NCBI GenBank assembly: GCA_027704905.1
Contig: CM051022.1
Coordinates: forward strand, 9,942,554-10,006,553
Reading direction: 5' to 3'
DNA: 64,000 nt
Source: Muraenolepis orangiensis
Taxonomy: Eukaryota > Chordata > Actinopteri > Gadiformes > Muraenolepididae
In this document: one piece after another, positions 28,001-43,000 of the stretch
Layout: every line of letters begins with the position of its first letter
How positions within the stretch are numbered: position 1 is the first letter of the stretch
The notes under the pieces: generated by a model
What the model was told of the DNA's origin: nothing
Database searches by the model: none
The model's input: only the letters and a program-made list of their open reading frames with translations
Made by a program: the position numbers and the translations under genes

Positions 28001-31000
28001 AGACGTTGAGAAAGGGGATAGTGAGCAAGGGATTGAAAATGAGCCAATGGAGGCCGTCACAGAGGAGTGGCCACATACAGATTTGTTTAATGTGGATGAA
28101 TTGAGTGTGGACGATACTAAATCAACACAAAGCCAATCTAATGCAAATCCATTAGAACAGGACATGTCAGTGCTCAGTGACACGTCACCAAAAGATCCGT
28201 TACAGGGAAAAGAGAGAAATGTGGAAGGTTTGCAACATAAAACAACGAATGATGCCGATTCAACACAGGAGGGTGTACAAGTTGAACTTAGCCGAGACAT
28301 TAAAGAAGAAGAAGGTGAATCAATGCCAAACAATGAAAACGACTTTGAACCTGATCTGGAGAAGGAAGCCAAGGAACACACATTGATGTATTCAGATGGA
28401 CATGAGCACCGGTTAGACCCGATCACGCAAGATAAAGAGACACCGATTCAGAGTGAGACAGAGGACCCAGGCCTAGAGGTGTTGACCACGGACCAGACAT
28501 CCGATGCACAGTGTTCATCAACATCAAGTGGAGTAGAGGAAGGGGCTAGCATGGATAAAACACAGGAGGGTGTAAAAGTGGAACTAAGCCAAGACATTAA
28601 AGAAGAAGAAGGTGAATCAATGCCAAACAATGACAACCGTTTTGAACCGGATCTGGTGAAGGAAGCCAAGCCAAAAGCACAAAAGCTGTGGTGGCCGCGG
28701 TGGCAGTGGTGGCAGAGGCAACGGTTAGACCCCATTCCAAAACATAAAGAGCCACAGGTTGAGAGTGAGACAGAGGACCCAAGCCAAGAGGTGTTGACCA
28801 CGGACCAGACATCCACTGAACAGGGGTCATCAACATCAAGTGGAGTAGAGGAAGGTGCTAGCATGAATAACACACAGGAGTGTTTAAAAGTGGAACTCAA
28901 CCAAGACATCAAAGAAGATGAAGGTGAATCAATACCAAACAATGACAACAGTTTTGAACAGGATCTGGGGAAGGAAGCTAAGCTATTGATTTATTCAGAA
29001 GCACATGAGCACCGGTTAGACCCGATTGCGCAAGATGAAGAACCAAAGGTACATGGTGAGACAGAGGACCCATACCTAGAGGTGTTGACCACAAACCAGA
29101 CATCAGATTCACAGGAGTCATCAAAGTCAAGTGGCATAGAGGAAGGAACTAGCGTGAATAGCGACATGAAACTATTGACCCCTGAACAGGAGTTGTGCGG
29201 AGAAATGAACAATGATAACATACAGCTAACCAACACATCAGAGCAAACGCCAGGAGAGGTTTTGAGCGACAATCCCTCATTAGAAAGTCTAGCAAGTGAA
29301 ATGGGTATGAAGAAAGAAGAGGACAAAGATGGGGAAATCAAACCGGTTCAGACGGATGACCGCAAACCTGGTCTCTCGGATGAAGAAGACCTGAAATGTG
29401 AAGAGGAGAACCAGTCAAATATTAACAATGACAAAGTTGATACATGCGGGGGTGACGGCGTCACACCACCCGATGACATTATCCAGGAGACACTTGAGGC
29501 AGTGACTGGCGTTTCGACGGGCCTTGGACACCCACCTGAGATCTCAGACGTTGAGAAAGGGGATAGTGAGCAGGGGATTGAAAATGAGCAAATGGAGGCC
29601 ATCACAGAGGAGTGGCCACATACAGATGTGTTGAATGTGGATGAATTGAGTGTGGACGATACTAAATCAACTAAAAGCCAATCTAATGCAAATCCATTAG
29701 AACAGGACATGTCAGAGCTCAGTGACACGTCACCAAAAGATCCGTTACAGGGAAAAGAGAGAAATGTGGAAGGTTTGCAACATAAAACAACTAATGATGC
29801 TGATTCAACACAGAAGGGTGTACAAGTTGAACTTAGCCAAGACATTAAAGAAGAAGAAGGTGATTCAATGCCCAACAATGAAAACTACTTTGAACCTGAT
29901 CTGGAGAAGGAAGCCAAGGAACACACATTGATGTATTCAGAAGCACAAGCACATGAGCACTGGTTAGACCCAATCGCGCAAAATGAAGAGCCACAGGTTG
30001 AGAGTGAGACAGAGGACCCAGGCCTAGAGGTGTTGACCACGGACCAGACATCAGATGCACAGGGCTCATCAAAGTCAAGTGGAGTAGAGGAAGGGGCTAG
30101 CATGGATGAAACACAGGAGGGTGTGAAAGTGGAACTCAGCCAAGAAATTAAAGAAGGTGAATCATTACCAAACAATGACAACAGTATTGAACAGGATCTG
30201 GGGAAGGAAGTCGAGCCATTGATTTATTCAGAAGCACATGAATACCTGTTAGAGTTGATTGCGCAAGATGAAGAGCCAAAGGTTCAGAGTGAGACAGAGG
30301 ACCCATACCTAGAGGTGTTGACCACAAACCAGACATCAGATTCACAGGAATCATCAAAGTCAAGTGGCATAGAGGAAGGAACTAGCGTGAATAGCGACCT
30401 GAAACTATTGACCCCTGAACAGGACTTGTGCAGAGAAATGAACAATGATAATATACAGCTAACCAACACATCAGAGCATACGCCAGGAGAGGTTTTGAGC
30501 GACAATCCCTCATTAAAAAGTCTAGCAAGTGAAATGGGTATGAAGAAAGAAGAGGAAAAAGATGGGGAAATCAAACCAGTTCAGACGGATGACCGCAAAT
30601 CTGGTCTCTCGGATGCAGAAGACCTGAAATGTGAAGAGGAGGCCCAGTCGTATATTAACAACGAGAAAGTTGATACATGCGGGGGTGATGGCATCACACC
30701 ACCTGATGAAATTATCCAGGAGACACTTGAGGCAGTGACTGGCGTTTCGACAGGCCTTGGACACCCACCTGAGATCTCAGACGTTGAGAAAGGGGATAGT
30801 GAGCAAGGGATTGAAAATGAGCAAATGGAGGCCATCACAGAGGAGTGGCCACATACAGATCTGTTTAATGTGGATGAATTGAGTGTGGACGATACTAAAT
30901 CAACACAAAGCCAAACTAATGCAAATCCATTAGAACAGGACATGTCAGAGCTCAGTGACACGTCTCCAAAAGATCCGTTACAGGGAAAAGAGAGAAATGT

Positions 31001-34000
31001 GGAAGGTTTGCAACATAAAACAACTAATGATGCCGATTCAACACAGAAGGGTGTACAAGTTGAACTTAGCCAAGACATTAAAGAAGAAGAAGGTGAATCA
31101 ATGCCAAACAATGACAACAGTTTTGAACAGGATCTGGGGAAGGAAGCCAAGCTATTGATTTATTCAGAAGCACATGAGCACCGGTTAGACCCGATTGCGC
31201 AAGATGAAGAACAAAAGGTACATGGTGAGACAGAGGACCCAGGCCTAGAGGTGTTGACCACGGACCAGACATCCACTACACAGGGGTCATCAAAGTCAAG
31301 TGGAGTAGAAGAAGGGGCTAGCATGAATAACACACAGGAGGGTGTACAAGTGGAACTCAGCCAAGACATTAAAGAAGAAGAAGAAGGTGAATCAATACCA
31401 AACAATGACAACCGTTTTGAACCGGATCTGGTGAAGGAAGCCAAGCCAAAAGCACAAAAGCTGTGGTGGCCGCGGTGGCAGTGGTGGCAGAGGCAACGGT
31501 TAGACCCCATTCCAAAACATAAAGAGCCACAGGTTGAGAGTGAGAAAGAGGACCCAAGCCTAGAGGTGTTGACCACGGACCAGACATCCGATGCACAGGA
31601 GTCATCAACATCAAGTGGAGTAGAGGAAGGTGCTAGCATGAATAACACACAGAAGTGTTTAAAAGTGGAACTCAACCAAGACATCAAAGAAGATGAAGGT
31701 GAATCAATACCAAACAATGACAACAGTTTTGAACAGGATCTGGGGAAGGAAGCTAAGCTATTGATTTATTCAGAAGCACATGAGCACCGGTTAGACCCGA
31801 TTGCGCAAGATGAAGAACCAAAGGTACATGGTGAGACAGAGGACCCATACCTAGAGGTGTTGACCACAAACCAGACATCAGATTCACAGGAGTCATCAAA
31901 GTCAAGTGGCATAGAGGAAGGAACTAGCGTGAATAGCGACCTGAAACTATTGACCCCTGAACAGGAGTTGTGCAGAGAAATGAACAATGATAATATACAG
32001 CTAACCAACACATCAGAGCATACGCCAGGAGAGGTTTTGAGCGACAATCCCTCATTAAAAAGTCTAGCAAGTGAAATGGGTATGAAGAAAGAAGAGGACA
32101 AAGATGGAGAAATCAAACCGGTTCAGACGGATGACCGCAAATCTGGTCTATCGGATGCAGAAGACCTGACATGTGAAGAGGAGGCCCAGACGTATATTAA
32201 CAACGAGAAAGTTGATACATGCGGTGGTGATGGCATCACACCACCCGATGACATAATCCAGGAGACACTTGAGGCAGTGACTGGCGTTTTGACGGGACTT
32301 GGACACCCACCTGAGATCTCAGACGTTGAGAAAGGGGACAGTGAGCAAGGGATTGAAAATGAACAAATGGAGGCCATCACAGAGGAGTGGCCACATACAG
32401 ATGTGTTTAATGTGGATGAATTGAGTGTGGACGATACTAAATCAACACAAAGCCAAACTAATGCAAATCCATTAGAACAGGACATGTCAGTGCTCAGTGA
32501 CACGTCACCAAAAGATCCGTTACAGGGAAAAGAGAGAAATGTGGAAGGTTTGCAACATAAAACAACTAATGATGCCGATTCAACACAGGAGGGTGTACAA
32601 GTGGAACTTAGCCAAGACATTAAGGAAGAAGAAGGTGATTCAATGCCCAGCAATGAAAATGACTTTGAACCTGATCTGGAGAAGGAAACCAAGGAACACA
32701 CATTGTTGTATTCAGACGCACATGAGCACTGGTTAGACCCGATCACGCAAGATAAAGAGACACCGATTAAGAGTGAGACAGAGGACCCAGGCCTAGAGGT
32801 GTTGACCCAGGACCAGACATCCGATGCACAGGGCTCATCAAAGTCAAGTGGAGTACAGGAAGGGGTTAGCATGGATAAAACACAGGAGGATGTAAAAGTG
32901 GAACTCAGCCAAGAAATTAAAGAAGAAGAAGGTGAATCAATACTAAACAATGACAACAGTATTGAACAGGATCTGGGGAAGGAAGTAGTGCCATTGATTT
33001 ATTCAGAAGCACATGAGCACTGGTTAGACCCGATCGTGCAAGATGAAGAGCCACAGGTTCAGAGTGAGACAGATGACCCATACCTAGAGCTGTTGACCAC
33101 AAACCTGACATCAGATGCACAGGAGTCATCAAAGTCAAGTGGCATAGAGGAAGGAACTAGTGTGAATAGTGACATGAAACTATTGACCCCTGAACAGGAG
33201 TTGTGCGGAGAAATGAACAATGATAACATACAGCTAACCAACACATCAGAGCAAACGCCAGGAGAGGTTTTGAGTGACAATCCCTCATTAGAAAGTCTAG
33301 CAAGTGAAATGGGTATGAAGAAAGAAGAGGACAAAGATGGGGAAATCAAACTGGTTCAGACGGATGACAGCAAATCTGGTCTCTCGGATGCAGAAGACCT
33401 GAAATGTGAAGAGGAGGCCCAGTCGTATATTAACAACGAGAAAGTTCATACATGCGGGGGTGATGGCATCACACCACCCGATGACATAATCCAGGAGACA
33501 CTTGAGGCAGTGACTGGCGTTTCGACGGGCCATGGACACCCACCTGAGATCTCAGACGTTGAGAAAGGGGATAGTGAGCAAGGGATTGAAAATGAACAAA
33601 TGGAGGCCGTCACAGAGGAGTGGCCACATACAGATGTGTTTAATGTGGATGAATTGAGTGTGGACGATACTAAATCAACACAAAGCCAAACTAATGCAAA
33701 TCCATTAGAACAGGACATGTCAGAGCTCAGTGACACGTCACCAAAAGATCCGTTACAGGGAAAAGAGAGAAATGTGGAAGGTTTGCAACATAAAACAACT
33801 AATGATGCCGATTCAACACAGGAGGGTGTACAAGTTGAACTTAGCCAAGACATTAAAGAAGAAGAAGGTGATTCAATGCCCAGCAATGAAAATGACTTTG
33901 AACCTGATCTGGAGAAGGAAACCAAGGAACACACATTGATGTATTCAGACGCACATGAGCACTGGTTAGACCCGATCACGCAAGATAAAGAGACACCGAT

Positions 34001-37000
34001 TAAGAGTGAGACAGAGGACCCAGGCCTAGAGGTGTTGACCACGGACCAGACATCCGATGCACAGGGCTCATCAAAGTCAAGTGGAGTAGAGGAAGGGGTT
34101 AGCATGGATAAAACACAGGAGGATGTAAAAGTGGAACTCAGCCAAGAAATTGAGGAAGAAGAAGGTGAATCAATACTAAACAATGACAACAGTATTGAAC
34201 AGGATCTGGGGAAGGAAGTAGTGCCATTGATTTATTCAGAAGCACATGAGCACTGGTTAGACCCGATCGTGCAAGATGAAGAGCCACAGGTTGAGAGTGA
34301 GACAGAGGACCCAGGCCTAGAGGTGTTGACCACGGACCAGACATCAGATGCACAGGGCTCATCAAAGTCAAGTGGAGTAGAGGAAGGGGCTAGCATGGAT
34401 AAAACACAGGAGGGTGTGAAAGTGGAACTCAGCCAAGACATTAAAGAAGAAGAAGGTGATTCAATGCCAAACAATGAAAACAACTTTGAACCTGATCTGG
34501 AGAAGGAAGCCAAGGAACACACAATGATGTATTCAGAAGCACATGAGCACTGGTTAGACCCGATCGTGCAAGATGAAGAGCCACAGGTTGAGAGTGAGAC
34601 AGAGGACCCAGGCCTAGAGGTGTTGACCACGGACCAGACATCCGATGCACAGGGCTCATCAAAGTCAAGTGGAGTAGAGGAAGGGGCTAGCATGGATAAA
34701 ACACAGGAGGGTGTAAAAGTGGAACTCAGCCAAGAAATTGAGGAAGAAGAAGGTGAATCAATACTAAACAATGACAACAGTATTGAACAGGATCTGGGGA
34801 AGGAAGTCGAGCCATTGATTTATTCAGAAGCACATGAATACCTGTTAGAGCTGATTGCGCAAGATGAAGAGCCACAGGTTCAGAGTGAGACAGAGGACCC
34901 ATACCTAGAGGTGTTGACCACGGACCAGACATCAGATGCACAGGAGTCATCAAAGTCAAGTGGCATAGAGGAAGGAATTAGTGTGAATAGCGACATGAAA
35001 CTATTGACCCCTGAACAGGAGTTGTGCGGAGAAATGAACAATGATAACATACAGCTAACCAACACGTCAGAGCAAATGCCAGGAGAGGTTTTGAGCGACA
35101 ATCCCTCATTAGAAAGTCTAGCAAGTGAAATGGGTATGAAGAAAGAAGAGGACAAAGATGGGGAAATCAAACCGGTTCAGACAGATGACAGCAAATCTGG
35201 TCACTCGGATGCAGAAGACCTGAAATGTGAAGAGGAGGCCCAGACGTATATTAACAACGAGAAAGTTGATACATGCGGGGGTGATGGCATCACACCACCC
35301 GATGACATTATCCAGGAGACACTTGAGGCAGTGACTGGTGTTTCGACGGGCCTTGGACACCCACCTGAGATCTCAGACGTTGAGAAAGGGGATAGTGAGC
35401 ATGGGATTGAAAATGTGCAAACGGAGGCCGTCACAGAGGAGTGGCCACATACAGATGTGTTTAATGTGGATGAATTGAGTGTGGACGATACTAAATCAAC
35501 ACAAAGCCAAACTAATGCAAATCCATTAGAACAGGACATGTCAGAGCTCAGTGACACGTCACCAAAAGATACGTTACAGGGAAAAGAGAGAAATGTGGAA
35601 GGTTTGCAACATAAAACAACTAATGATGCCGATTCAACACAGGAGGGTGTACAAGTGGAACTTAGCCAAGACATTAAGGAAGAAGAAGGTGATTCAATGC
35701 CCAGCAATGAAAATGACTTTGAACCTGATCTGGAGAAGGAAACCAAGGAACACACATTGTTGTATTCAGACGCACATGAGCACTGGTTAGACCCGATCAC
35801 GCAAGATAAAGAGACACCGATTAAGAGTGAGACAGAGGACCCAGGCCTAGAGGTGTTGACCCAGGACCAGACATCCGATGCACAGGGCTCATCAAAGTCA
35901 AGTGGAGTACAGGAAGGGGTTAGCATGGATAAAACACAGGAGGATGTAAAAGTGGAACTCAGCCAAGAAATTAAAGAAGAAGAAGGTGAATCAATACTAA
36001 ACAATGACAACAGTATTGAACAGGATCTGGGGAAGGAAGTAGTGCCATTGATTTATTCAGAAGCACATGAGCACTGGTTAGACCCGATCGTGCAAGATGA
36101 AGAGCCACAGGTTGAGAGTGAGACAGAGGACCCATACCTAGAGGTGTTGACCACAAACCTGACATCAGATGCACAGGAGTCATCAAAGTCAAGTGGCATA
36201 GAGGAAGGAACTAGTGTGAATAGTGACATGAAACTATTGACCCCTGAACAGGAGTTGTGCGGAGAAATTAACAATGATAACATACAGCTAACCAACACAT
36301 CAGAGCAAACGCCAGGAGAGGTTTTGAGTGACAATCCCTCATTAGAAAGTCTAGCAAGTGAAATGGGTATGAAGAAAGAAGAGGACAAAGATGGGGAAAT
36401 CAAACTGGTTCAGACGGATGACAGCAAATCTGGTCTCTCGGATGCAGAAGACCTGAAATGTGAAGAGGAGGCCCAGTCGTATATTAACAACGAGAAAGTT
36501 CATACATGCGGGGGTGATGGCATCACACCACCCGATGACATTATCCAGGAGACACTTGAGGCAGTGACTGGCGTTTCGACGGGCCATGGACACCCACCTG
36601 AGATCTCAGACGTTGAGAAAGGGGATAGTGAGCAAGGGATTGAAAATGAGCCAATGGAGGCCATCACAGAGGAGTGGCCACATACAGATGTGTTTAATGT
36701 GGATGAATTGAGTGTGGACGATACTAAATCAACACAAAGCCAAACTAATGCAAATCCATTAGAACAGGACATGTCAGAGCTCAGTGACACGTCACCAAAA
36801 GATACGTTACAGGGAAAAGAGAGAAAAGTGGAAGGTTTGCAACATAAAACAACTAATGATGCCGATTCAACACAGGAGGGTGTACAAGTGGAACTTAGCC
36901 AAGACATTAAGGAAGAAGAAGTTGATTCAATGCCCAGCAATGAAAATGACTTTGAACCTGATCTGGAGAAGGAAACCAAGGAACACACATTGATGTATTC

Positions 37001-40000
37001 AGACGCACATGAGCACTGGTTAGACCCGATCACGCAAGATAAAGAGACACCGATTCAGAGTGAGACAGAGGACCCAGGCCTAGAGGTGTTGACCACCGCC
37101 CAGACATCCGATGCACAGGGCTCATCAAAGTCAAGTGGAGTAGAGGAAGGGGCTAGCATGGATAAAACACAGGAGGGTGTGAAAGTGGAACTCAGCCAAG
37201 AAATTAAAGAAGAAGAAGGTGATTCAATGCCAAACAATGAAAACAACTTTGAACCTGATCTGGAGAAGGAAGCCAAGGAACACACATTGATGTATTCAGA
37301 AGCACATGAGCACTGGTTAGACCCGATCGTGCAAGATGAAGAGCCACAGGTTGAGAGTGAGACAGAGGACCCAGGCCTAGAGGTGTTGACCACGGACCAG
37401 ACATCCGATGCACAGGGCTCATCAAAGTCAAGTGGAGTAGAGGAAGGGGCTAGCATGGATAAAACACAGGAGGATGTAAAAGTGGAACTCAGCCAAGAAA
37501 TTGAGGAAGAAGAAGGTGAATCAATACTAAACAATGACAACAGTATTGAACAGGATCTGGGGAAGGAAGTAGTGCCATTGATTTATTCAGAAGCACATGA
37601 GCACTGGTTAGACCCGATCGTGCAAGATGAAGAGCCACAGGTTGAGAGTGAGACAGAGGACCCAGGCCTAGAGGTGTTGACCCAGGACCAGACATCCGAT
37701 GCACAGGGCTCATCAAAGTCAAGTGGAGTACAGGAAGGGGTTAGCATGGATAAAACACAGGAGGATGTAAAAGTGGAACTCAGCCAAGAAATTAAAGAAG
37801 AAGAAGGTGAATCAATACTAAACAATGACAACAGTATTGAACAGGATCTGGGGAAGGAAGTAGTGCCATTGATTTATTCAGAAGCACATGAGCACTGGTT
37901 AGACCCGATCGTGCAAGATGAAGAGCCACAGGTTCAGAGTGAGACAGATGACCCATACCTAGAGCTGTTGACCACAAACCTGACATCAGATGCACAGGAG
38001 TCATCAAAGTCAAGTGGCATAGAGGAAGGAACTAGTGTGAATAGTGACATGAAACTATTGACCCCTGAACAGGAGTTGTGCGGAGAAATGAACAATGATA
38101 ACATACAGCTAACCAACACATCAGAGCAAACGCCAGGAGAGGTTTTGAGTGACAATCCCTCATTAGAAAGTCTAGCAAGTGAAATGGGTATGAAGAAAGA
38201 AGAGGACAAAGATGGGGAAATCAAACTGGTTCAGACGGATGACAGCAAATCTGGTCTCTCGGATGCAGAAGACCTGAAATGTGAAGAGGAGGCCCAGTCG
38301 TATATTAACAACGAGAAAGTTCATACATGCGGGGGTGATGGCATCACACCACCCGATGACATAATCCAGGAGACACTTGAGGCAGTGACTGGCGTTTCGA
38401 CGGGCCATGGACACCCACCTGAGATCTCAGACGTTGAGAAAGGGGATAGTGAGCAAGGGATTGAAAATGAACAAATGGAGGCCGTCACAGAGGAGTGGCC
38501 ACATACAGATGTGTTTAATGTGGATGAATTGAGTGTGGACGATACTAAATCAACACAAAGCCAAACTAATGCAAATCCATTAGAACAGGACATGTCAGAG
38601 CTCAGTGACACGTCACCAAAAGATCCGTTACAGGGAAAAGAGAGAAATGTGGAAGGTTTGCAACATAAAACAACTAATGATGCCGATTCAACACAGGAGG
38701 GTGTACAAGTTGAACTTAGCCAAGACATTAAAGAAGAAGAAGGTGATTCAATGCCCAGCAATGAAAATGACTTTGAACCTGATCTGGAGAAGGAAACCAA
38801 GGAACACACATTGATGTATTCAGACGCACATGAGCACTGGTTAGACCCGATCACGCAAGATAAAGAGACACCGATTAAGAGTGAGACAGAGGACCCAGGC
38901 CTAGAGGTGTTGACCACGGACCAGACATCCGATGCACAGGGCTCATCAAAGTCAAGTGGAGTAGAGGAAGGGGTTAGCATGGATAAAACACAGGAGGATG
39001 TAAAAGTGGAACTCAGCCAAGAAATTGAGGAAGAAGAAGGTGAATCAATACTAAACAATGACAACAGTATTGAACAGGATCTGGGGAAGGAAGTAGTGCC
39101 ATTGATTTATTCAGAAGCACATGAGCACTGGTTAGACCCGATCGTGCAAGATGAAGAGCCACAGGTTGAGAGTGAGACAGAGGACCCAGGCCTAGAGGTG
39201 TTGACCACGGACCAGACATCAGATGCACAGGGCTCATCAAAGTCAAGTGGAGTAGAGGAAGGGGCTAGCATGGATAAAACACAGGAGGGTGTGAAAGTGG
39301 AACTCAGCCAAGACATTAAAGAAGAAGAAGGTGATTCAATGCCAAACAATGAAAACAACTTTGAACCTGATCTGGAGAAGGAAGCCAAGGAACACACAAT
39401 GATGTATTCAGAAGCACATGAGCACTGGTTAGACCCGATCGTGCAAGATGAAGAGCCACAGGTTGAGAGTGAGACAGAGGACCCAGGCCTAGAGGTGTTG
39501 ACCACGGACCAGACATCCGATGCACAGGGCTCATCAAAGTCAAGTGGAGTAGAGGAAGGGGCTAGCATGGATAAAACACAGGAGGGTGTAAAAGTGGAAC
39601 TCAGCCAAGAAATTGAGGAAGAAGAAGGTGAATCAATACTAAACAATGACAACAGTATTGAACAGGATCTGGGGAAGGAAGTCGAGCCATTGATTTATTC
39701 AGAAGCACATGAATACCTGTTAGAGCTGATTGCGCAAGATGAAGAGCCACAGGTTCAGAGTGAGACAGAGGACCCATACCTAGAGGTGTTGACCACGGAC
39801 CAGACATCAGATGCACAGGAGTCATCAAAGTCAAGTGGCATAGAGGAAGGAACTAGTGTGAATAGCGACATGAAACTATTGACCCCTGAACAGGAGTTGT
39901 GCGGAGAAATGAACAATGATAACATACAGCTAACCAACACGTCAGAGCAAATGCCAGGAGAGGTTTTGAGCGACAATCCCTCATTAGAAAGTCTAGCAAG

Positions 40001-43000
40001 TGAAATGGGTATGAAGAAAGAAGAGGACAAAGATGGGGAAATCAAACCGGTTCAGACAGATGACAGCAAATCTGGTCACTCGGATGCAGAAGACCTGAAA
40101 TGTGAAGAGGAGGCCCAGACGTATATTAACAACGAGAAAGTTGATACATGCGGGGGTGATGGCATCACACCACCCGATGACATTATCCAGGAGACACTTG
40201 AGGCAGTGACTGGTGTTTCGACGGGCCTTGGACACCCACCTGAGATCTCAGACGTTGAGAAAGGGGATAGTGAGCATGGGATTGAAAATGTGCAAACGGA
40301 GGCCGTCACAGAGGAGTGGCCACATACAGATGTGTTTAATGTGGATGAATTGAGTGTGGACGATACTAAATCAACACAAAGCCAAACTAATGCAAATCCA
40401 TTAGAACAGGACATGTCAGAGCTCAGTGACACGTCACCAAAAGATACGTTACAGGGAAAAGAGAGAAATGTGGAAGGTTTGCAACATAAAACAACTAATG
40501 ATGCCGATTCAACACAGGAGGGTGTACAAGTGGAACTTAGCCAAGACATTAAGGAAGAAGAAGGTGATTCAATGCCCAGCAATGAAAATGACTTTGAACC
40601 TGATCTGGAGAAGGAAACCAAGGAACACACATTGTTGTATTCAGACGCACATGAGCACTGGTTAGACCCGATCACGCAAGATAAAGAGACACCGATTAAG
40701 AGTGAGACAGAGGACCCAGGCCTAGAGGTGTTGACCCAGGACCAGACATCCGATGCACAGGGCTCATCAAAGTCAAGTGGAGTACAGGAAGGGGTTAGCA
40801 TGGATAAAACACAGGAGGATGTAAAAGTGGAACTCAGCCAAGAAATTAAAGAAGAAGAAGGTGAATCAATACTAAACAATGACAACAGTATTGAACAGGA
40901 TCTGGGGAAGGAAGTAGTGCCATTGATTTATTCAGAAGCACATGAGCACTGGTTAGACCCGATCGTGCAAGATGAAGAGCCACAGGTTCAGAGTGAGACA
41001 GAGGACCCATACCTAGAGGTGTTGACCACAAACCTGACATCAGATGCACAGGAGTCATCAAAGTCAAGTGGCATAGAGGAAGGAACTAGTGTGAATAGTG
41101 ACATGAAACTATTGACCCCTGAACAGGAGTTGTGCGGAGAAATTAACAATGATAACATACAGCTAACCAACACATCAGAGCAAACGCCAGGAGAGGTTTT
41201 GAGTGACAATCCCTCATTAGAAAGTCTAGCAAGTGAAATGGGTATGAAGAAAGAAGAGGACAAAGATGGGGAAATCAAACTGGTTCAGACGGATGACAGC
41301 AAATCTGGTCTCTCGGATGCAGAAGACCTGAAATGTGAAGAGGAGGCCCAGTCGTATATTAACAACGAGAAAGTTCATACATGCGGGGGTGATGGCATCA
41401 CACCACCCGATGACATTATCCAGGAGACACTTGAGGCAGTGACTGGCGTTTCGACGGGCCATGGACACCCACCTGAGATCTCAGACGTTGAGAAAGGGGA
41501 TAGTGAGCAAGGGATTGAAAATGAGCCAATGGAGGCCATCACAGAGGAGTGGCCACATACAGATGTGTTTAATGTGGATGAATTGAGTGTGGACGATACT
41601 AAATCAACACAAAGCCAAACTAATGCAAATCCATTAGAACAGGACATGTCAGAGCTCAGTGACACGTCACCAAAAGATACGTTACAGGGAAAAGAGAGAA
41701 AAGTGGAAGGTTTGCAACATAAAACAACTAATGATGCCGATTCAACACAGGAGGGTGTACAAGTGGAACTTAGCCAAGACATTAAGGAAGAAGAAGTTGA
41801 TTCAATGCCCAGCAATGAAAATGACTTTGAACCTGATCTGGAGAAGGAAACCAAGGAACACACATTGATGTATTCAGACGCACATGAGCACTGGTTAGAC
41901 CCGATCACGCAAGATAAAGAGACACCGATTCAGAGTGAGACAGAGGACCCAGGCCTAGAGGTGTTGACCACCGCCCAGACATCCGATGCACAGGGCTCAT
42001 CAAAGTCAAGTGGAGTAGAGGAAGGGGCTAGCATGGATAAAACACAGGAGGGTGTGAAAGTGGAACTCAGCCAAGAAATTAAAGAAGAAGAAGGTGATTC
42101 AATGCCAAACAATGAAAACAACTTTGAACCTGATCTGGAGAAGGAAGCCAAGGAACACACATTGATGTATTCAGAAGCACATGAGCACTGGTTAGACCCG
42201 ATCGTGCAAGATGAAGAGCCACAGGTTGAGAGTGAGACAGAGGACCCAGGCCTAGAGGTGTTGACCACGGACCAGACATCCGATGCACAGGGCTCATCAA
42301 AGTCAAGTGGAGTAGAGGAAGGGGCTAGCATGGATAAAACACAGGAGGATGTAAAAGTGGAACTCAGCCAAGAAATTGAGGAAGAAGAAGGTGAATCAAT
42401 ACTAAACAATGACAACAGTATTGAACAGGATCTGGGGAAGGAAGTAGTGCCATTGATTTATTCAGAAGCACATGAGCACTGGTTAGACCCGATCGTGCAA
42501 GATGAAGAGCCACAGGTTGAGAGTGAGACAGAGGACCCAGGCCTAGAGGTGTTGACCACGGACCAGACATCAGATGCACAGGGCTCATCAAAGTCAAGTA
42601 GAGTAGAGGAAGGGGCTAGCATGGATAAAACACAGGAGGGTGTGAAAGTGGAACTCAGCCAAGACATTAAAGAAGAAGAAGGTGATTCAATGCCAAACAA
42701 TGAAAACAACTTTGAACCTGATCTGGAGATGGAAGCCAAGGAACACACATTGATGTATTCAGAAGCACATGAGCACTGGTTAGACCCGATCGTGCAAGAT
42801 GAAGAGCCACAGGTTGAGAGTGAGACAGAGGACCCAGGCCTAGAGGTGTTGACCATGGACCAGACATCCGATGCACAGGGCTCATCAAAGTCAAGTGGAG
42901 TAGAGGAAGGGGCTAGCATGGATAAAACACAGAAGGGTGTAAAAGTGGAACTCAGCCAAGAAATTGATGAAGAAGAAGGTGAATTAATACTAAACAATGA

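Noticed and set aside
29940..29960. A 6-bp insertion (extra Gln-Ala in YSEAQAHEHW) as a functional variant
   Set aside because: It is a simple local microduplication of a CAAGCA-type unit in one module and needs no special explanation.
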